Below, piece by piece: positions 1 through 6,471 of a stretch of DNA of 8,732 nt. The notes under the pieces are model-generated. The model was not told the DNA's origin. It saw only the letters and a list, made by a program, of their open reading frames with translations, and did no database searches. The translations under genes were made by a program, and so were the position numbers. The stretch is from DASRWT01 sp046728035 (lineage in GTDB: Bacteria > Methylomirabilota > Methylomirabilia > Rokubacteriales > CSP1-6). How positions within the stretch are numbered: position 1 is the first letter of the stretch; each line of letters opens with the position of its first letter. Where the stretch lies: positions 1-8,732 of the forward strand of contig JBKPDT010000388.1 in assembly GCA_046728035.1 (NCBI GenBank), given 5' to 3'.

Positions 1-1
1 G

Positions 2-793
2 CCCAACTCGGGCTCGGACCTCGCCGCGCTGCAGACCCGCGCGGTCAAGGACGGCGAGTACTACGTGATCAACGGCCAGAAGGTGTGGACCTCGCTGGCG
101 CACATCGCGGACTGGATGATGCTCCTCGCGCGCACGGATCCTGCCGCGCCCAAGCATAAGGGCATCACATACTTCCTCCTCGACATGCACGCGCCGGGCG
201 TCACCGTGAAGCCCCTCAAGCAGATCACCGGCGATGCCGAGTTCAACGAGGTGTACTTCGACAACGTGCGCATCCACGAGTCGCAGATTCTCGGCGGGCT
301 CAACAATGGCTGGGCGGTGGGCCTGACCACCCTCATGTACGAGCGGCTCGCCCTGGGTTTTGGCCTCCAGGTCCGGCTGCGCATCGCCCTGGACGGCCTC
401 GTGGAGCTCGCGCGCCGGTCGTCGAAGAACGGCGTCCCCGCCACCCAGGACCCCGTCACCCGCCAGAAGCTCGCCCAGATGTGGATCGACACCGAGGTGT
501 TCAAGTACACGGGCGCCCGCGCCATCACCAAGCTCCTCAAGGGCGAGCTGCCCGGGCCCGAGGCCTCCACGGGCAAGATGATGTGGGTGGAGGGCCATCA
601 GCGCCTGCAGGAGCTGGCGATGGAGCTCGAGGGCCCCTACGCCCAGCTCATGAAGGGCAGCCGCTGGGCGGTGGAGAACGGGCTCTGGCAGTACGGCTTC
701 CTGCGCTCCCGCGCCAACTCCATCGAGGGCGGGACCACCGAGATCCAGAAGAACATCATCGGCGAGCGCGTGCTCGGCCTCCCGAAAGGCTAG
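2..793 (+). CDS. Acyl-CoA dehydrogenase, 5'-truncated (catalytic-type subunit)
   Basis: Flavoprotein that makes the alpha,beta double bond in an acyl-CoA thioester and passes electrons to ETF, in the cytoplasm. The frame is open from base 2; the first visible residues PNSGSDLAALQTRAV are the middle-domain FAD/substrate motif (usually EPxxGSDLA), so about a third of the protein is missing upstream. The GTG at 65 is an internal valine codon, not the start. The middle-domain motifs NGQKVWTS and ITGDAEFNEVYFDNVRI are clear. In the C-terminal helical domain, YERLALG (Glu codon 341-343) matches the position of the catalytic Glu of isovaleryl- and long-chain acyl-CoA dehydrogenases, and the end SIEGGTTEIQKNIIGERVLGLP is typical of FadE-type enzymes. 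263 residues are present. The next gene, a second dehydrogenase, begins 5 bases after the stop. The family is certain; the substrate is unknown. Confidence 0.95.
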   Translation, partial: PNSGSDLAALQTRAVKDGEYYVINGQKVWTSLAHIADWMMLLARTDPAAPKHKGITYFLLDMHAPGVTVKPLKQITGDAEFNEVYFDNVRIHESQILGGLNNGWAVGLTTLMYERLALGFGLQVRLRIALDGLVELARRSSKNGVPATQDPVTRQKLAQMWIDTEVFKYTGARAITKLLKGELPGPEASTGKMMWVEGHQRLQELAMELEGPYAQLMKGSRWAVENGLWQYGFLRSRANSIEGGTTEIQKNIIGERVLGLPKG

Positions 794-798
794 GTCCC

Positions 799-1935
799 AT
801 GAACTTCGGCTTCAACGACGAGCAGGAGCTCCTGCGCAGCACCGCCCGGAAGTTCTTCGAGAACGAGTGCGCGTCGGAAACGGTGCGGCGCCTCATGGAC
901 ACGCCCGAGGGCATGACTCCCGAGCTCTGGGGCAAGCTCGCCGAGCAGGGCTGGCTCGGCCTCATCTTCCCCGAGACGTACGACGGCATGGGCCTGGGGT
1001 TCGTGGACCTCACCGTTCTCATGGAGGAGATGGGCCGCGCGGTCGTGCCCGGGCCCTACTTCTCCACCGTGCTCCTCGGCGGGCTCGCCATCCTCGAGGC
1101 GGGCAGCGAGGTCCAGAAGAAGGAGTGGCTGCCCAGGATCGCGGGCGGGCAGAAGCGCGTCACCCTGGCGTGGCTGGAACCCTCCGCCATACTCGGCCCC
1201 GCCGGCGTGACGCTCGAGGCCAAGAGCGCGGGCGGGAAGTACACCCTCGCCGGCACCAAGCTCTTCGTGCCCGACGCCCATACTGCGGACGCCATCGTGG
1301 TGGTGGCGCGCACGGGCGCGGGCAAGGCGGAGGACGGGGTGAGCTTCTTCCTCGTCCCGCGCGACGCCCGCGGTGTCGAGGTCAAGCTGCTGCCCACCAT
1401 GGACCAGACCCGCAAGCTCTGCGAGGTTACCCTGTCCGGCGTGAGCCTCGGCGCCGATGCCCTCATGGGCGAGGCGGGCAAGGGGTGGGCGCCCCTCGCG
1501 CGCGTCCTCGACCGCGCCTGCGTGGCGCTCTGCGCCGAGATGTGCGGGGGGGCCCAGAAGGTCCTCGACATGACGGTCGAGTACGCCAAGATCCGGCAGG
1601 CGTTCGGCAAGCCCATCGGCTCCTACCAGGGCGTGAAGCACAAGGCCGCCGACATGCTCGTGGAGGTCGAGAACAGCAAGTCGATCACCTACTACGCGGC
1701 GTGGGCCATGGACGATGGCACGTCCGAGGGGCCGCTGGCGGTGAGCATGGCCAAGGCCTACGTGTCGGACGCCTATCGCCGCGTCGCCGCCGCGGGCATT
1801 CAGCTGCACGGCGGCATCGGCTTCACGTGGGAGCACGACCTCCACCTCTACTTCAAGCGGGCCAAGGGCTCGGAGTTCACCTTCGGCGACGCCACCTATC
1901 ATCGGGAGCGCGTCGCCCAGCTCGTGAATCTCTAA
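799..1935 (+). CDS. Acyl-CoA dehydrogenase family protein, probable non-catalytic partner subunit
   Basis: 378-residue acyl-CoA dehydrogenase fold. The ATG at 799 is preceded by GAAAGG (784-789) at good spacing, and the N-terminus MNFGFNDEQELLRSTARKFFENE is the normal beginning of the family, so longer upstream readings are rejected. N-terminal helices cover about 1-115, including GLIFPETYDGMGL; the beta domain is about 120-225; the C-terminal helices contain RQAFGKPIGSYQGVKHKAADM and IQLHGGIGFTWEHDLHLYFKRAK. The position equivalent to the isovaleryl-CoA dehydrogenase catalytic Glu is Ala240 (LDRACVALCAE), and the C-terminal EGT motif of medium-chain enzymes is replaced by FGDATYHRE. A classical catalytic base is therefore not visible. 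Known heterotetrameric FadE pairs of steroid side-chain oxidation share this asymmetry, so I infer an alpha2beta2 enzyme with the product of 2-793. FAD binding and substrate cannot be judged here. Confidence 0.93.
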   Translation: MNFGFNDEQELLRSTARKFFENECASETVRRLMDTPEGMTPELWGKLAEQGWLGLIFPETYDGMGLGFVDLTVLMEEMGRAVVPGPYFSTVLLGGLAILEAGSEVQKKEWLPRIAGGQKRVTLAWLEPSAILGPAGVTLEAKSAGGKYTLAGTKLFVPDAHTADAIVVVARTGAGKAEDGVSFFLVPRDARGVEVKLLPTMDQTRKLCEVTLSGVSLGADALMGEAGKGWAPLARVLDRACVALCAEMCGGAQKVLDMTVEYAKIRQAFGKPIGSYQGVKHKAADMLVEVENSKSITYYAAWAMDDGTSEGPLAVSMAKAYVSDAYRRVAAAGIQLHGGIGFTWEHDLHLYFKRAKGSEFTFGDATYHRERVAQLVNL

Positions 1936-1942
1936 GCCCTCG

Positions 1943-3274
1943 ATGCTCGAGGGGGTGCGGCGGAAGGTCGCGCGCTGGGTTGGCCGGGGCAGCGCTCCCG
2001 AGGCGCTCGCCCCCGACCATCCTCTCCTCTTCGCGGACCACGAGGAGATCCGCGACATCGCGCGCCATCTCACCCGCTCCAAGGTCGAGCTGGACCGCTC
2101 CGTCCTCACCCTCCGGAGCTGGGCGCGCGATCTCAACCGCCGCCTCGATGACTCGTCGGGTGGCCTCGGCCGCTCGGTGGACCTGCGCACGCTCGGCGAG
2201 ACGGTGGGCGGCCTCACCCACAACTTCAACAATTCGCTGGCCGCCATCCTCGCCTACACCGAGCTGCTTCTGAAGGAGGCGCCGAACGAGACCGCCGAGC
2301 GACGCCTGAAGGTGATCCGCGACGTGGCCCTGGAGGCCTCGGTCTCGGTGCGGCGCTTCCAGGAGTTCGTCTCCCGCGAGCCGCAGGTGGCCTTCGGCCC
2401 GGTGGGCCTGCCTGCGGTGGTGGAGGAGGCGCTCGAGATGACCGCGCCGCGCTGGCGCGACGAGGCGCAGCGCCGCGGCGTGGTTATCACCGTCACGCGG
2501 GATCTCGGGTCCATCCCGCCCGTGGAGGGCAACGGGTTCGAGCTGCGCGACGCCCTCGTCCACGTGATCCTCAACGCGATACAAGCGATGCCGCGGGGCG
2601 GCACCCTCGGCATCCGCGCGGCCAGCGAGGAGTCCGGCTGGGTCGTGCTCGAGGTGTCGGACACCGGCATCGGCATGCCCGAGCAGCTCCGTCGCACCCT
2701 GGCCGACCCGGCCGCGCGCCTGCGCGGGCGCGCGGCCGGGCGCGGCCTCGGCGAGGTCGTGGACATCGTGGAGCGGCACGGCGGCAGCATCCAGATCGAC
2801 AGCCGCGAGGGCGAGGGCACTACGATGCGGCTGCGCCTCCACGCGAGTCGCTTCCAGATCATCCCGCCGTCGGAGGAGGGCGCGGAGCCCGTCCATCCCG
2901 AGCGGGCGTCGCGCGTGCTCCTCGTGGACGACGACCAGCGGCTTCTCACCGTGCTCTCCGACATGCTGCGCTCGGGCGGCCATCAAGTGACCACAGCGAC
3001 GAACGGCGAGGAGGCCTTGAGCGTCTTCGATCCCGACGAGCACGATGTCGTCATCACCGACCTCGGCATGCCGAAGGTGAACGGCTGGCAGGTGGCCGAG
3101 CACGTCAAGACGCGCTCCGCCGCGACGCGCGTCTTCCTCCTCACCGGCTGGGGCGAGGGCGTCACCGCGACCGAGGCAAGCAAGTACGTGGACCAGGTCC
3201 TCGCCAAGCCCATCTCCGCCGACGCTATTCTAGAGCTGCTCGCGGGCGGCCGGTCGGGAGCGCGGCCCACGTGA
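1943..3274 (+). CDS. Soluble hybrid sensor histidine kinase with C-terminal receiver domain
   Basis: 443-residue two-component signalling protein with no membrane segment or recognisable PAS/GAF input domain. A helical N-terminal region of about 80 residues precedes the H-box LGETVGGLTHNFNNSLAAI (phosphoacceptor His93, HNFNN type). The ATPase domain shows the N-box ILNAIQAM (Asn211), the G1 box VSDTGIGM (Asp240) and a glycine-rich GRGLGEVVDIVERHGG (about 267-281). A receiver domain follows from about residue 323: acidic VDDD (328-331), phosphoacceptor Asp373 in VVITDLGMP, Thr401 and Lys422 in AKP. The set of catalytic residues looks complete. There is no DNA-binding output domain, so output is a phosphorelay or protein contact. 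It starts 7 bases after the dehydrogenase stop without a clear Shine-Dalgarno sequence, and its TGA overlaps the next GTG start, so it is probably cotranscribed with metabolic genes. Which signal it senses is not visible. Confidence 0.92.
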   Translation: MLEGVRRKVARWVGRGSAPEALAPDHPLLFADHEEIRDIARHLTRSKVELDRSVLTLRSWARDLNRRLDDSSGGLGRSVDLRTLGETVGGLTHNFNNSLAAILAYTELLLKEAPNETAERRLKVIRDVALEASVSVRRFQEFVSREPQVAFGPVGLPAVVEEALEMTAPRWRDEAQRRGVVITVTRDLGSIPPVEGNGFELRDALVHVILNAIQAMPRGGTLGIRAASEESGWVVLEVSDTGIGMPEQLRRTLADPAARLRGRAAGRGLGEVVDIVERHGGSIQIDSREGEGTTMRLRLHASRFQIIPPSEEGAEPVHPERASRVLLVDDDQRLLTVLSDMLRSGGHQVTTATNGEEALSVFDPDEHDVVITDLGMPKVNGWQVAEHVKTRSAATRVFLLTGWGEGVTATEASKYVDQVLAKPISADAILELLAGGRSGARPT

Positions 3275-4089
3275 CCCCGAAGGGAGCGGCGGACGCGCCG
3301 GTCCCCGTCAAGCCGGCGGCTTCCGTGCTCCTCGTCCGGCCGGGTGACGCCGCGCCTCTCGAGGTGTACATGATCCGCCGCCAGCAGAGCATGCGCTTCC
3401 TCGGTGGCTTCTACGCCTTTCCCGGGGGCAAGGTCGACGCCGCCGACGGGGAGCCCGCGCTCCTCGCGCGCTGCCGCGGGCTCGTCTCCGACGACGTGGA
3501 GGCGATCTTCCCGGGACGCGAAGGCGTGCCCGCGCTCGCCTACTGGGTCACCGCCGCGCGCGAGCTGCTCGAGGAGACGGGTCTCCTCGTGGCCACCGAC
3601 GGCGCGGGCCGGCCCATCTCCGCGGGGGAACCCGCCATCGCCGCCATCGTCGCGGGCATGCGACACGCCCTCGTGGCGGAGTCCGGCCGGCTCGTCGACC
3701 TCCTCGCCGCCGTGGACTGGTACCTCGACGTGGCGCCGCTCCGCTACCTCTCCCACTTCATCACCCCGCCGTCGAGCCCCATCCGCTTCTCCGCGCGCTT
3801 CTTCCTGGCGCCGGTGCCCGCGGGCCAGGCGCCCCGCCTCTTCACCGAGGAGACGTCGGAGGGCCTGTGGATCGCCCCCGCCGAGGGCGTGAAGCGCTAC
3901 GAGGCGGGTGACATGCCCATGGCCGAGCCCGCGGAGTCCGGTCTGCGCTACCTCGCCGGCTTCCCCAGCCTCGCCGCCCTGTGGCAGGCGCACGCGGACG
4001 GCCGCCACAAGTTCCACGGCATCCAGGACCGGCTGGTGGCCGCCGGGGTCGTCGTCCAGCGCCCCCGCGGCACGCTCCGACCCCGCTAG
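3271..4089 (+). CDS. NUDIX hydrolase with interrupted NUDIX box (NUDT19-like, possible CoA diphosphatase)
   Basis: 272-residue cytoplasmic NUDIX hydrolase. The first strand ASVLLVRPGDAAPLEVYMIRR and the stretch FYAFPGGKVDAAD begin the fold; the box resumes at ARELLEETGLL (Arg97, Glu98, Glu101, Glu102, Gly104). Gly53 to Arg97 is 44 residues instead of the canonical 14, so about 30 residues are inserted inside the box. Such an insertion is known from the NUDT19/RP2 group, in which mammalian NUDT19 hydrolyses CoA and acyl-CoA to 3',5'-ADP and phosphopantetheine derivatives. The metal-binding glutamates are intact. The GTG start overlaps the kinase stop (GTGA), with GGGAG (3256-3260) ten bases ahead; this start gives the expected N-terminus. 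Its placement among acyl-CoA genes fits a role in CoA turnover, but that is inference; other nucleoside-diphosphate-X substrates remain possible. Confidence 0.9.
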   Translation: MTPKGAADAPVPVKPAASVLLVRPGDAAPLEVYMIRRQQSMRFLGGFYAFPGGKVDAADGEPALLARCRGLVSDDVEAIFPGREGVPALAYWVTAARELLEETGLLVATDGAGRPISAGEPAIAAIVAGMRHALVAESGRLVDLLAAVDWYLDVAPLRYLSHFITPPSSPIRFSARFFLAPVPAGQAPRLFTEETSEGLWIAPAEGVKRYEAGDMPMAEPAESGLRYLAGFPSLAALWQAHADGRHKFHGIQDRLVAAGVVVQRPRGTLRPR

Positions 4090-4100
4090 CGAGTCCCGGC

Positions 4101-5594
4101 ATGAAGAACGCCGCGACGGCCTTCCTCGACGATGCTGTCGACGAGGGCCACGGGTCTCGACTCGCGCTGCACACGCCCGGGGGCGTCGCGACGTACGCGG
4201 ATCTCCTCGGGCTTGCCGAGCGCGCCGCCGCAGGCCTGCGCGCGCGCGGCGTGCGCCCCGCGGACCGGGTTGCCCTGCTCCTCCCCGACGGCCTCGAGTG
4301 GGCCGCGACCTTTTTCGGCGCCCTCCGGGTCGGCGCGGTGGCGGTGCCGTTGAATACCCGTCTCGGCGGCGCGGACCTGGCCACCGTGCTCGCGGACGCG
4401 CGCCCGCAGGCCCTCATCGCCGACGCTTCGCTCCTGGGACCGGTTGCAGGGATCGTCGCGGCCGCCGGGCCTCCTCCCCACGTGCTCGGCTTCGGGGAGC
4501 TGCTCGCGCCCGCGGGGGCGGTGGCTCCGACGGAGCCCGTCGGCGCCGACGCCATGGCGTTGTGGATCTACACCTCGGGTACGACGGGCACGCCCAAGGC
4601 CGCCGTGCATTTGCACCGCACCCTTCTCGCCGGCCGTCACTATGGCCACGGCGTGCTGGGAGTGAGCGCGGGAGACCGAATCTTCGCCACCTCCAAGCTC
4701 TTCTTCGCCTATGCGCTCGGCAACGCCTTGCTGATCCCCCTCCTCGCCCGGGCGAGCGCCTGCCTCCGTCCGGACTGGGCCGATCCCGACACGGTGCGGG
4801 TGGTGCTCCGCGACTACCGGCCCACGCTCTTCTTCTCCGTGCCCACCTTCTACGCGCGCCTCCTCGCCGCCGGCTGGCCCGACGACGCCTTCGCCTCGGT
4901 GCGCGCCTGCGTGTCGGCGGGCGAGCGTCTGCCCGCCGAGGTCTACCGCGCCTGGCGCGAGCGCTTCGGCGTCGAGATCCTCGACGGGATCGGCGCCACC
5001 GAGACCATCTTCATGGTCCTGTCGAGCCGCCCCGGCGCGAGCCGCCCCGGCACGACGGGACAGCCCGTGCCCGGCACCGAGGCACGACTCCTCGACGCCG
5101 AGGGCCGGCCGGTGAAGGCGGGCGAGCAGGGCACGCTCTGGGTGCGGACGCCGTCCGCCGCCGCCGGCTACTGGGGACGGCCCGCCGAGACCCGGCGCGC
5201 CTTCGACGGGGAATGGTTCCGCACGGGCGACGTATACTACGTGGACGCCGACGGCCACTGGGTGCATTGCGGGCGGCAGGACGACCTCTTCAAGGTGGCG
5301 GGACAGTGGGTGATCCCGGCGGACGTCGAGGCGGTCGCGCTCCGGCACCCTGCCGTGCTCGAGGCCGGGCTCGTCGGCGCGGAGGAGGGCTCGGGTCTGA
5401 TCAAGCCGTATCTGTTCGTGGTGCCGCGCGCGGGCGAGGTCGACGCCGCGCGGCTGGCCGCCGAGCTGGGCGAGCGCCTGGCCCGCGAGGTCCCCGCGCA
5501 CGCCCGTCCGCGCGAGGTGCGAGTGGTCCCCGAGCTGCCGCGCACCGCCACCGGCAAGCTCCAGCGCCACCGCCTCCGCGATTTCCTGACATGA
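4101..5594 (+). CDS. Benzoate-CoA ligase family AMP-forming acyl-CoA synthetase
   Basis: 497-residue adenylate-forming enzyme that activates a carboxylic acid with ATP to acyl-AMP and then to acyl-CoA. The ATP-binding loop YTSGTTGTPK lies at 157-166, the A5 motif DGIGATET at 295-302, TGD at 375-377, the hinge region GRQDDLFK at 391-398, and the catalytic lysine of the C-terminal domain is Lys486 in RTATGKLQR. The segments KLFFAYALGNAL, GAGERLP-like SAGERLPAEVY, ILDGIGATETIFMVLSSRPG and GLIKPYLFVV resemble benzoate-CoA ligases more than fatty-acid ligases, so an aromatic or cyclic acid is the likely substrate. The ATG at 4101 was chosen because a family-like N-terminus (TAFLDDAVDEGHGSRLAL) follows directly; it lies 11 bases after the NUDIX stop. 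Its stop overlaps the thioesterase start (ATGA), which suggests translational coupling. The exact acid cannot be read from the motifs. Confidence 0.93.
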   Translation: MKNAATAFLDDAVDEGHGSRLALHTPGGVATYADLLGLAERAAAGLRARGVRPADRVALLLPDGLEWAATFFGALRVGAVAVPLNTRLGGADLATVLADARPQALIADASLLGPVAGIVAAAGPPPHVLGFGELLAPAGAVAPTEPVGADAMALWIYTSGTTGTPKAAVHLHRTLLAGRHYGHGVLGVSAGDRIFATSKLFFAYALGNALLIPLLARASACLRPDWADPDTVRVVLRDYRPTLFFSVPTFYARLLAAGWPDDAFASVRACVSAGERLPAEVYRAWRERFGVEILDGIGATETIFMVLSSRPGASRPGTTGQPVPGTEARLLDAEGRPVKAGEQGTLWVRTPSAAAGYWGRPAETRRAFDGEWFRTGDVYYVDADGHWVHCGRQDDLFKVAGQWVIPADVEAVALRHPAVLEAGLVGAEEGSGLIKPYLFVVPRAGEVDAARLAAELGERLAREVPAHARPREVRVVPELPRTATGKLQRHRLRDFLT

Positions 5595-6034
5595 GCGGCG
5601 CGCGGCATCGGTGGACGGCCAAGGTGCGCTGGAGCGAGGTCGACGCGGCGGGCATCGTGTTCTACCCGCGCTTCTTCGAGTGGTTCGACCTGGCCACCGA
5701 GGCGCTGTTCGAGTCGCTCGGCCAACCGTGGCCCATCATTTTCCCCCTGTACGATATCGTGGGTGTGCCGATCGCCGAGTCCGGGGCGCGATTCGCCGCG
5801 CCCGTGCGGTACGGGGACGAGGTGGCCGTCGAGAGCGCGGTGGCCGAGGTCGCGGAGAAGACGTTCCGGGTGGAGCACGAGGTCAAGGTGGGCGAGGTCG
5901 TCTGCGCGCGGGGGTTCGAGGTGCGGGCGTGGGTGGGGCGGCCCGAGCAGCCGGGCGACCGGCTCCGCGCTCGGGCCATCCCCGAGGAGGTCGTCAAGGT
6001 GCTCAAGGAAGGCGCGGGGAGCCCACTCCCATGA
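5591..6034 (+). CDS. Acyl-CoA thioesterase, 4-hydroxybenzoyl-CoA thioesterase type (hotdog fold)
   Basis: 147-residue single hotdog-domain thioesterase that hydrolyses an acyl- or aroyl-CoA to the free acid and CoA. The signature WSEVDAAGIVFYPRFFEWFDLATEALFESLG carries Asp18, which corresponds to the catalytic Asp of the Pseudomonas 4-hydroxybenzoyl-CoA thioesterase/YbgC group. The rest, with the strands around VPIAESGARFAAPVRYGDEVAVES and FRVEHEVKVGEVVCARGFEVRAWV, gives a normal-length domain. The start overlaps the ligase stop by four bases and has no independent Shine-Dalgarno sequence, so translation is probably coupled to the ligase. A ligase and a thioesterase made together would work in opposite directions; a CoA-rescue or proofreading role is an inference. 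Thioesterases of this group also occur in described aerobic benzoyl-CoA gene clusters. Substrate specificity is not certain. Confidence 0.9.
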   Translation: MSGARHRWTAKVRWSEVDAAGIVFYPRFFEWFDLATEALFESLGQPWPIIFPLYDIVGVPIAESGARFAAPVRYGDEVAVESAVAEVAEKTFRVEHEVKVGEVVCARGFEVRAWVGRPEQPGDRLRARAIPEEVVKVLKEGAGSPLP

Positions 6035-6048
6035 AGGCGGCCCGATGA
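6031..6048 (+). other. Five-codon minicistron at a duplicated start region
   Basis: An ATG at 6031 overlaps the thioesterase TGA (ATGA) and reads MKAAR before a TGA that itself overlaps the RidA ATG (ATGA at 6045-6048). The 14 bases from 6031 match the 14 bases from 6045 at 11 positions, so this looks like a tandem duplication of the RidA start, out of frame. GGGGAG at 6016-6021 is nine bases ahead of this ATG, better placed than for the RidA ATG. Whether it is translated is unknown; it could be a termination-reinitiation relay or a harmless remnant. Confidence 0.35.
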
Positions 6049-6461
6049 AAGCGCCACGGACGCCCGAGGTCGTGTTCACGAGTTCGGCGCCCAAGACGGG
6101 CTTCTCCGAGGGCACGGAGTCGCCCATCGCCCAGGGCGTGAAGTGCGGTGGCTTCCTCTTCGTGTCGGGGCAAGGACCGCTCGACCCGGTGAGCAAGCAG
6201 ATCGTGTCGGCGGACATCGCCGAGCAGACGCGCGTCACCCTCGACAACGTGAAGGCGGTGCTGGAGGCCGGCGGCACCGCCATCGCCAACGTGGTGCGGG
6301 TGGGCGTCTACCTGCGCGACATGAAGGACTTCCCCGTTTTCAACCGGGTGTTCAAGGAGTACTTCGCGGGCGTGCAGCCGGCGCGCACCACCGTGGAGGC
6401 GGCGCCGCCGCGCGCGGGGGTGAACGTGGAGATCGACGCGATCGCGTGGATTCCGGAGTAA
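6045..6461 (+). CDS. ridA: RidA family reactive enamine/imine deaminase
   Basis: 138-residue member of the RidA/YjgF/YER057c family, cytoplasmic trimers that hydrolyse reactive enamines and imines to ketones plus ammonia. The family landmarks are all present: SPIAQGVKCGGFLFVSGQGPLDP (26-48), the helix IAEQTRVTLDNVKAVLEAGG, VVRVGVYLRDMKDFPVFNRVFKEYF, and the carboxylate-binding Arg114 in QPARTTVEA, followed by Glu129 in NVEIDAIAW, which matches the catalytic-site Glu of canonical RidA. The ATG at 6045 gives the normal length and lies 10 bases after the thioesterase stop. 2-Aminomuconate deaminases of aminophenol degradation also belong to this superfamily, and the next gene is a ring-cleavage dioxygenase, so a pathway-specific role is possible; a general housekeeping RidA in an operon is the alternative. 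Confidence 0.92.
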   Translation: MKAPRTPEVVFTSSAPKTGFSEGTESPIAQGVKCGGFLFVSGQGPLDPVSKQIVSADIAEQTRVTLDNVKAVLEAGGTAIANVVRVGVYLRDMKDFPVFNRVFKEYFAGVQPARTTVEAAPPRAGVNVEIDAIAWIPE

Positions 6462-6466
6462 GGAGG
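6461..6466 (+). promoter_or_regulatory. Strong Shine-Dalgarno site of the dioxygenase gene
   Basis: AGGAGG begins on the last base of the RidA stop codon and ends five bases before the ATG at 6472. It fixes that start and gives the dioxygenase a stronger ribosome site than any other gene of the run except the binding-protein gene. Confidence 0.8.
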
Positions 6467-6471
6467 ACGCT

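Noticed and set aside
481..798. Upstream extension of the second dehydrogenase frame
   Set aside because: It overlaps the end of the first dehydrogenase in another frame and is low-complexity; the ATG at 799 gives the normal family N-terminus and has a Shine-Dalgarno site.
1546..1552. Run of seven G in the second dehydrogenase gene as a possible frameshift or phase-variation site
   Set aside because: The reading frame continues with conserved family sequence on both sides, and a run of seven is unremarkable at this base composition.
790..2247. Long open frame on the minus strand, about 485 codons
   Set aside because: It lies opposite the second dehydrogenase and the kinase, both with complete conserved motifs; the translation is low-complexity His/Arg/Glu/Leu-rich with no recognisable domain, as expected from the complement of GC-rich coding DNA.
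5023..5051. Direct repeat CGAGCCGCCCCGGC twice with 15-base period inside the ligase gene (SRPGASRPG)
   Set aside because: The protein here has the same length as benzoate-CoA ligases I recall at this site (SNRPGDVRYG), so it is not an insertion, just codon and residue convergence.
3908..5590. Plus-strand open frame running through the ligase gene into the thioesterase frame, suggesting a large fusion protein
   Set aside because: The part before 5591 is an Arg/Pro/Gly-rich out-of-frame reading of the ligase gene; only the part from the ATG at 5591 resembles a protein family.
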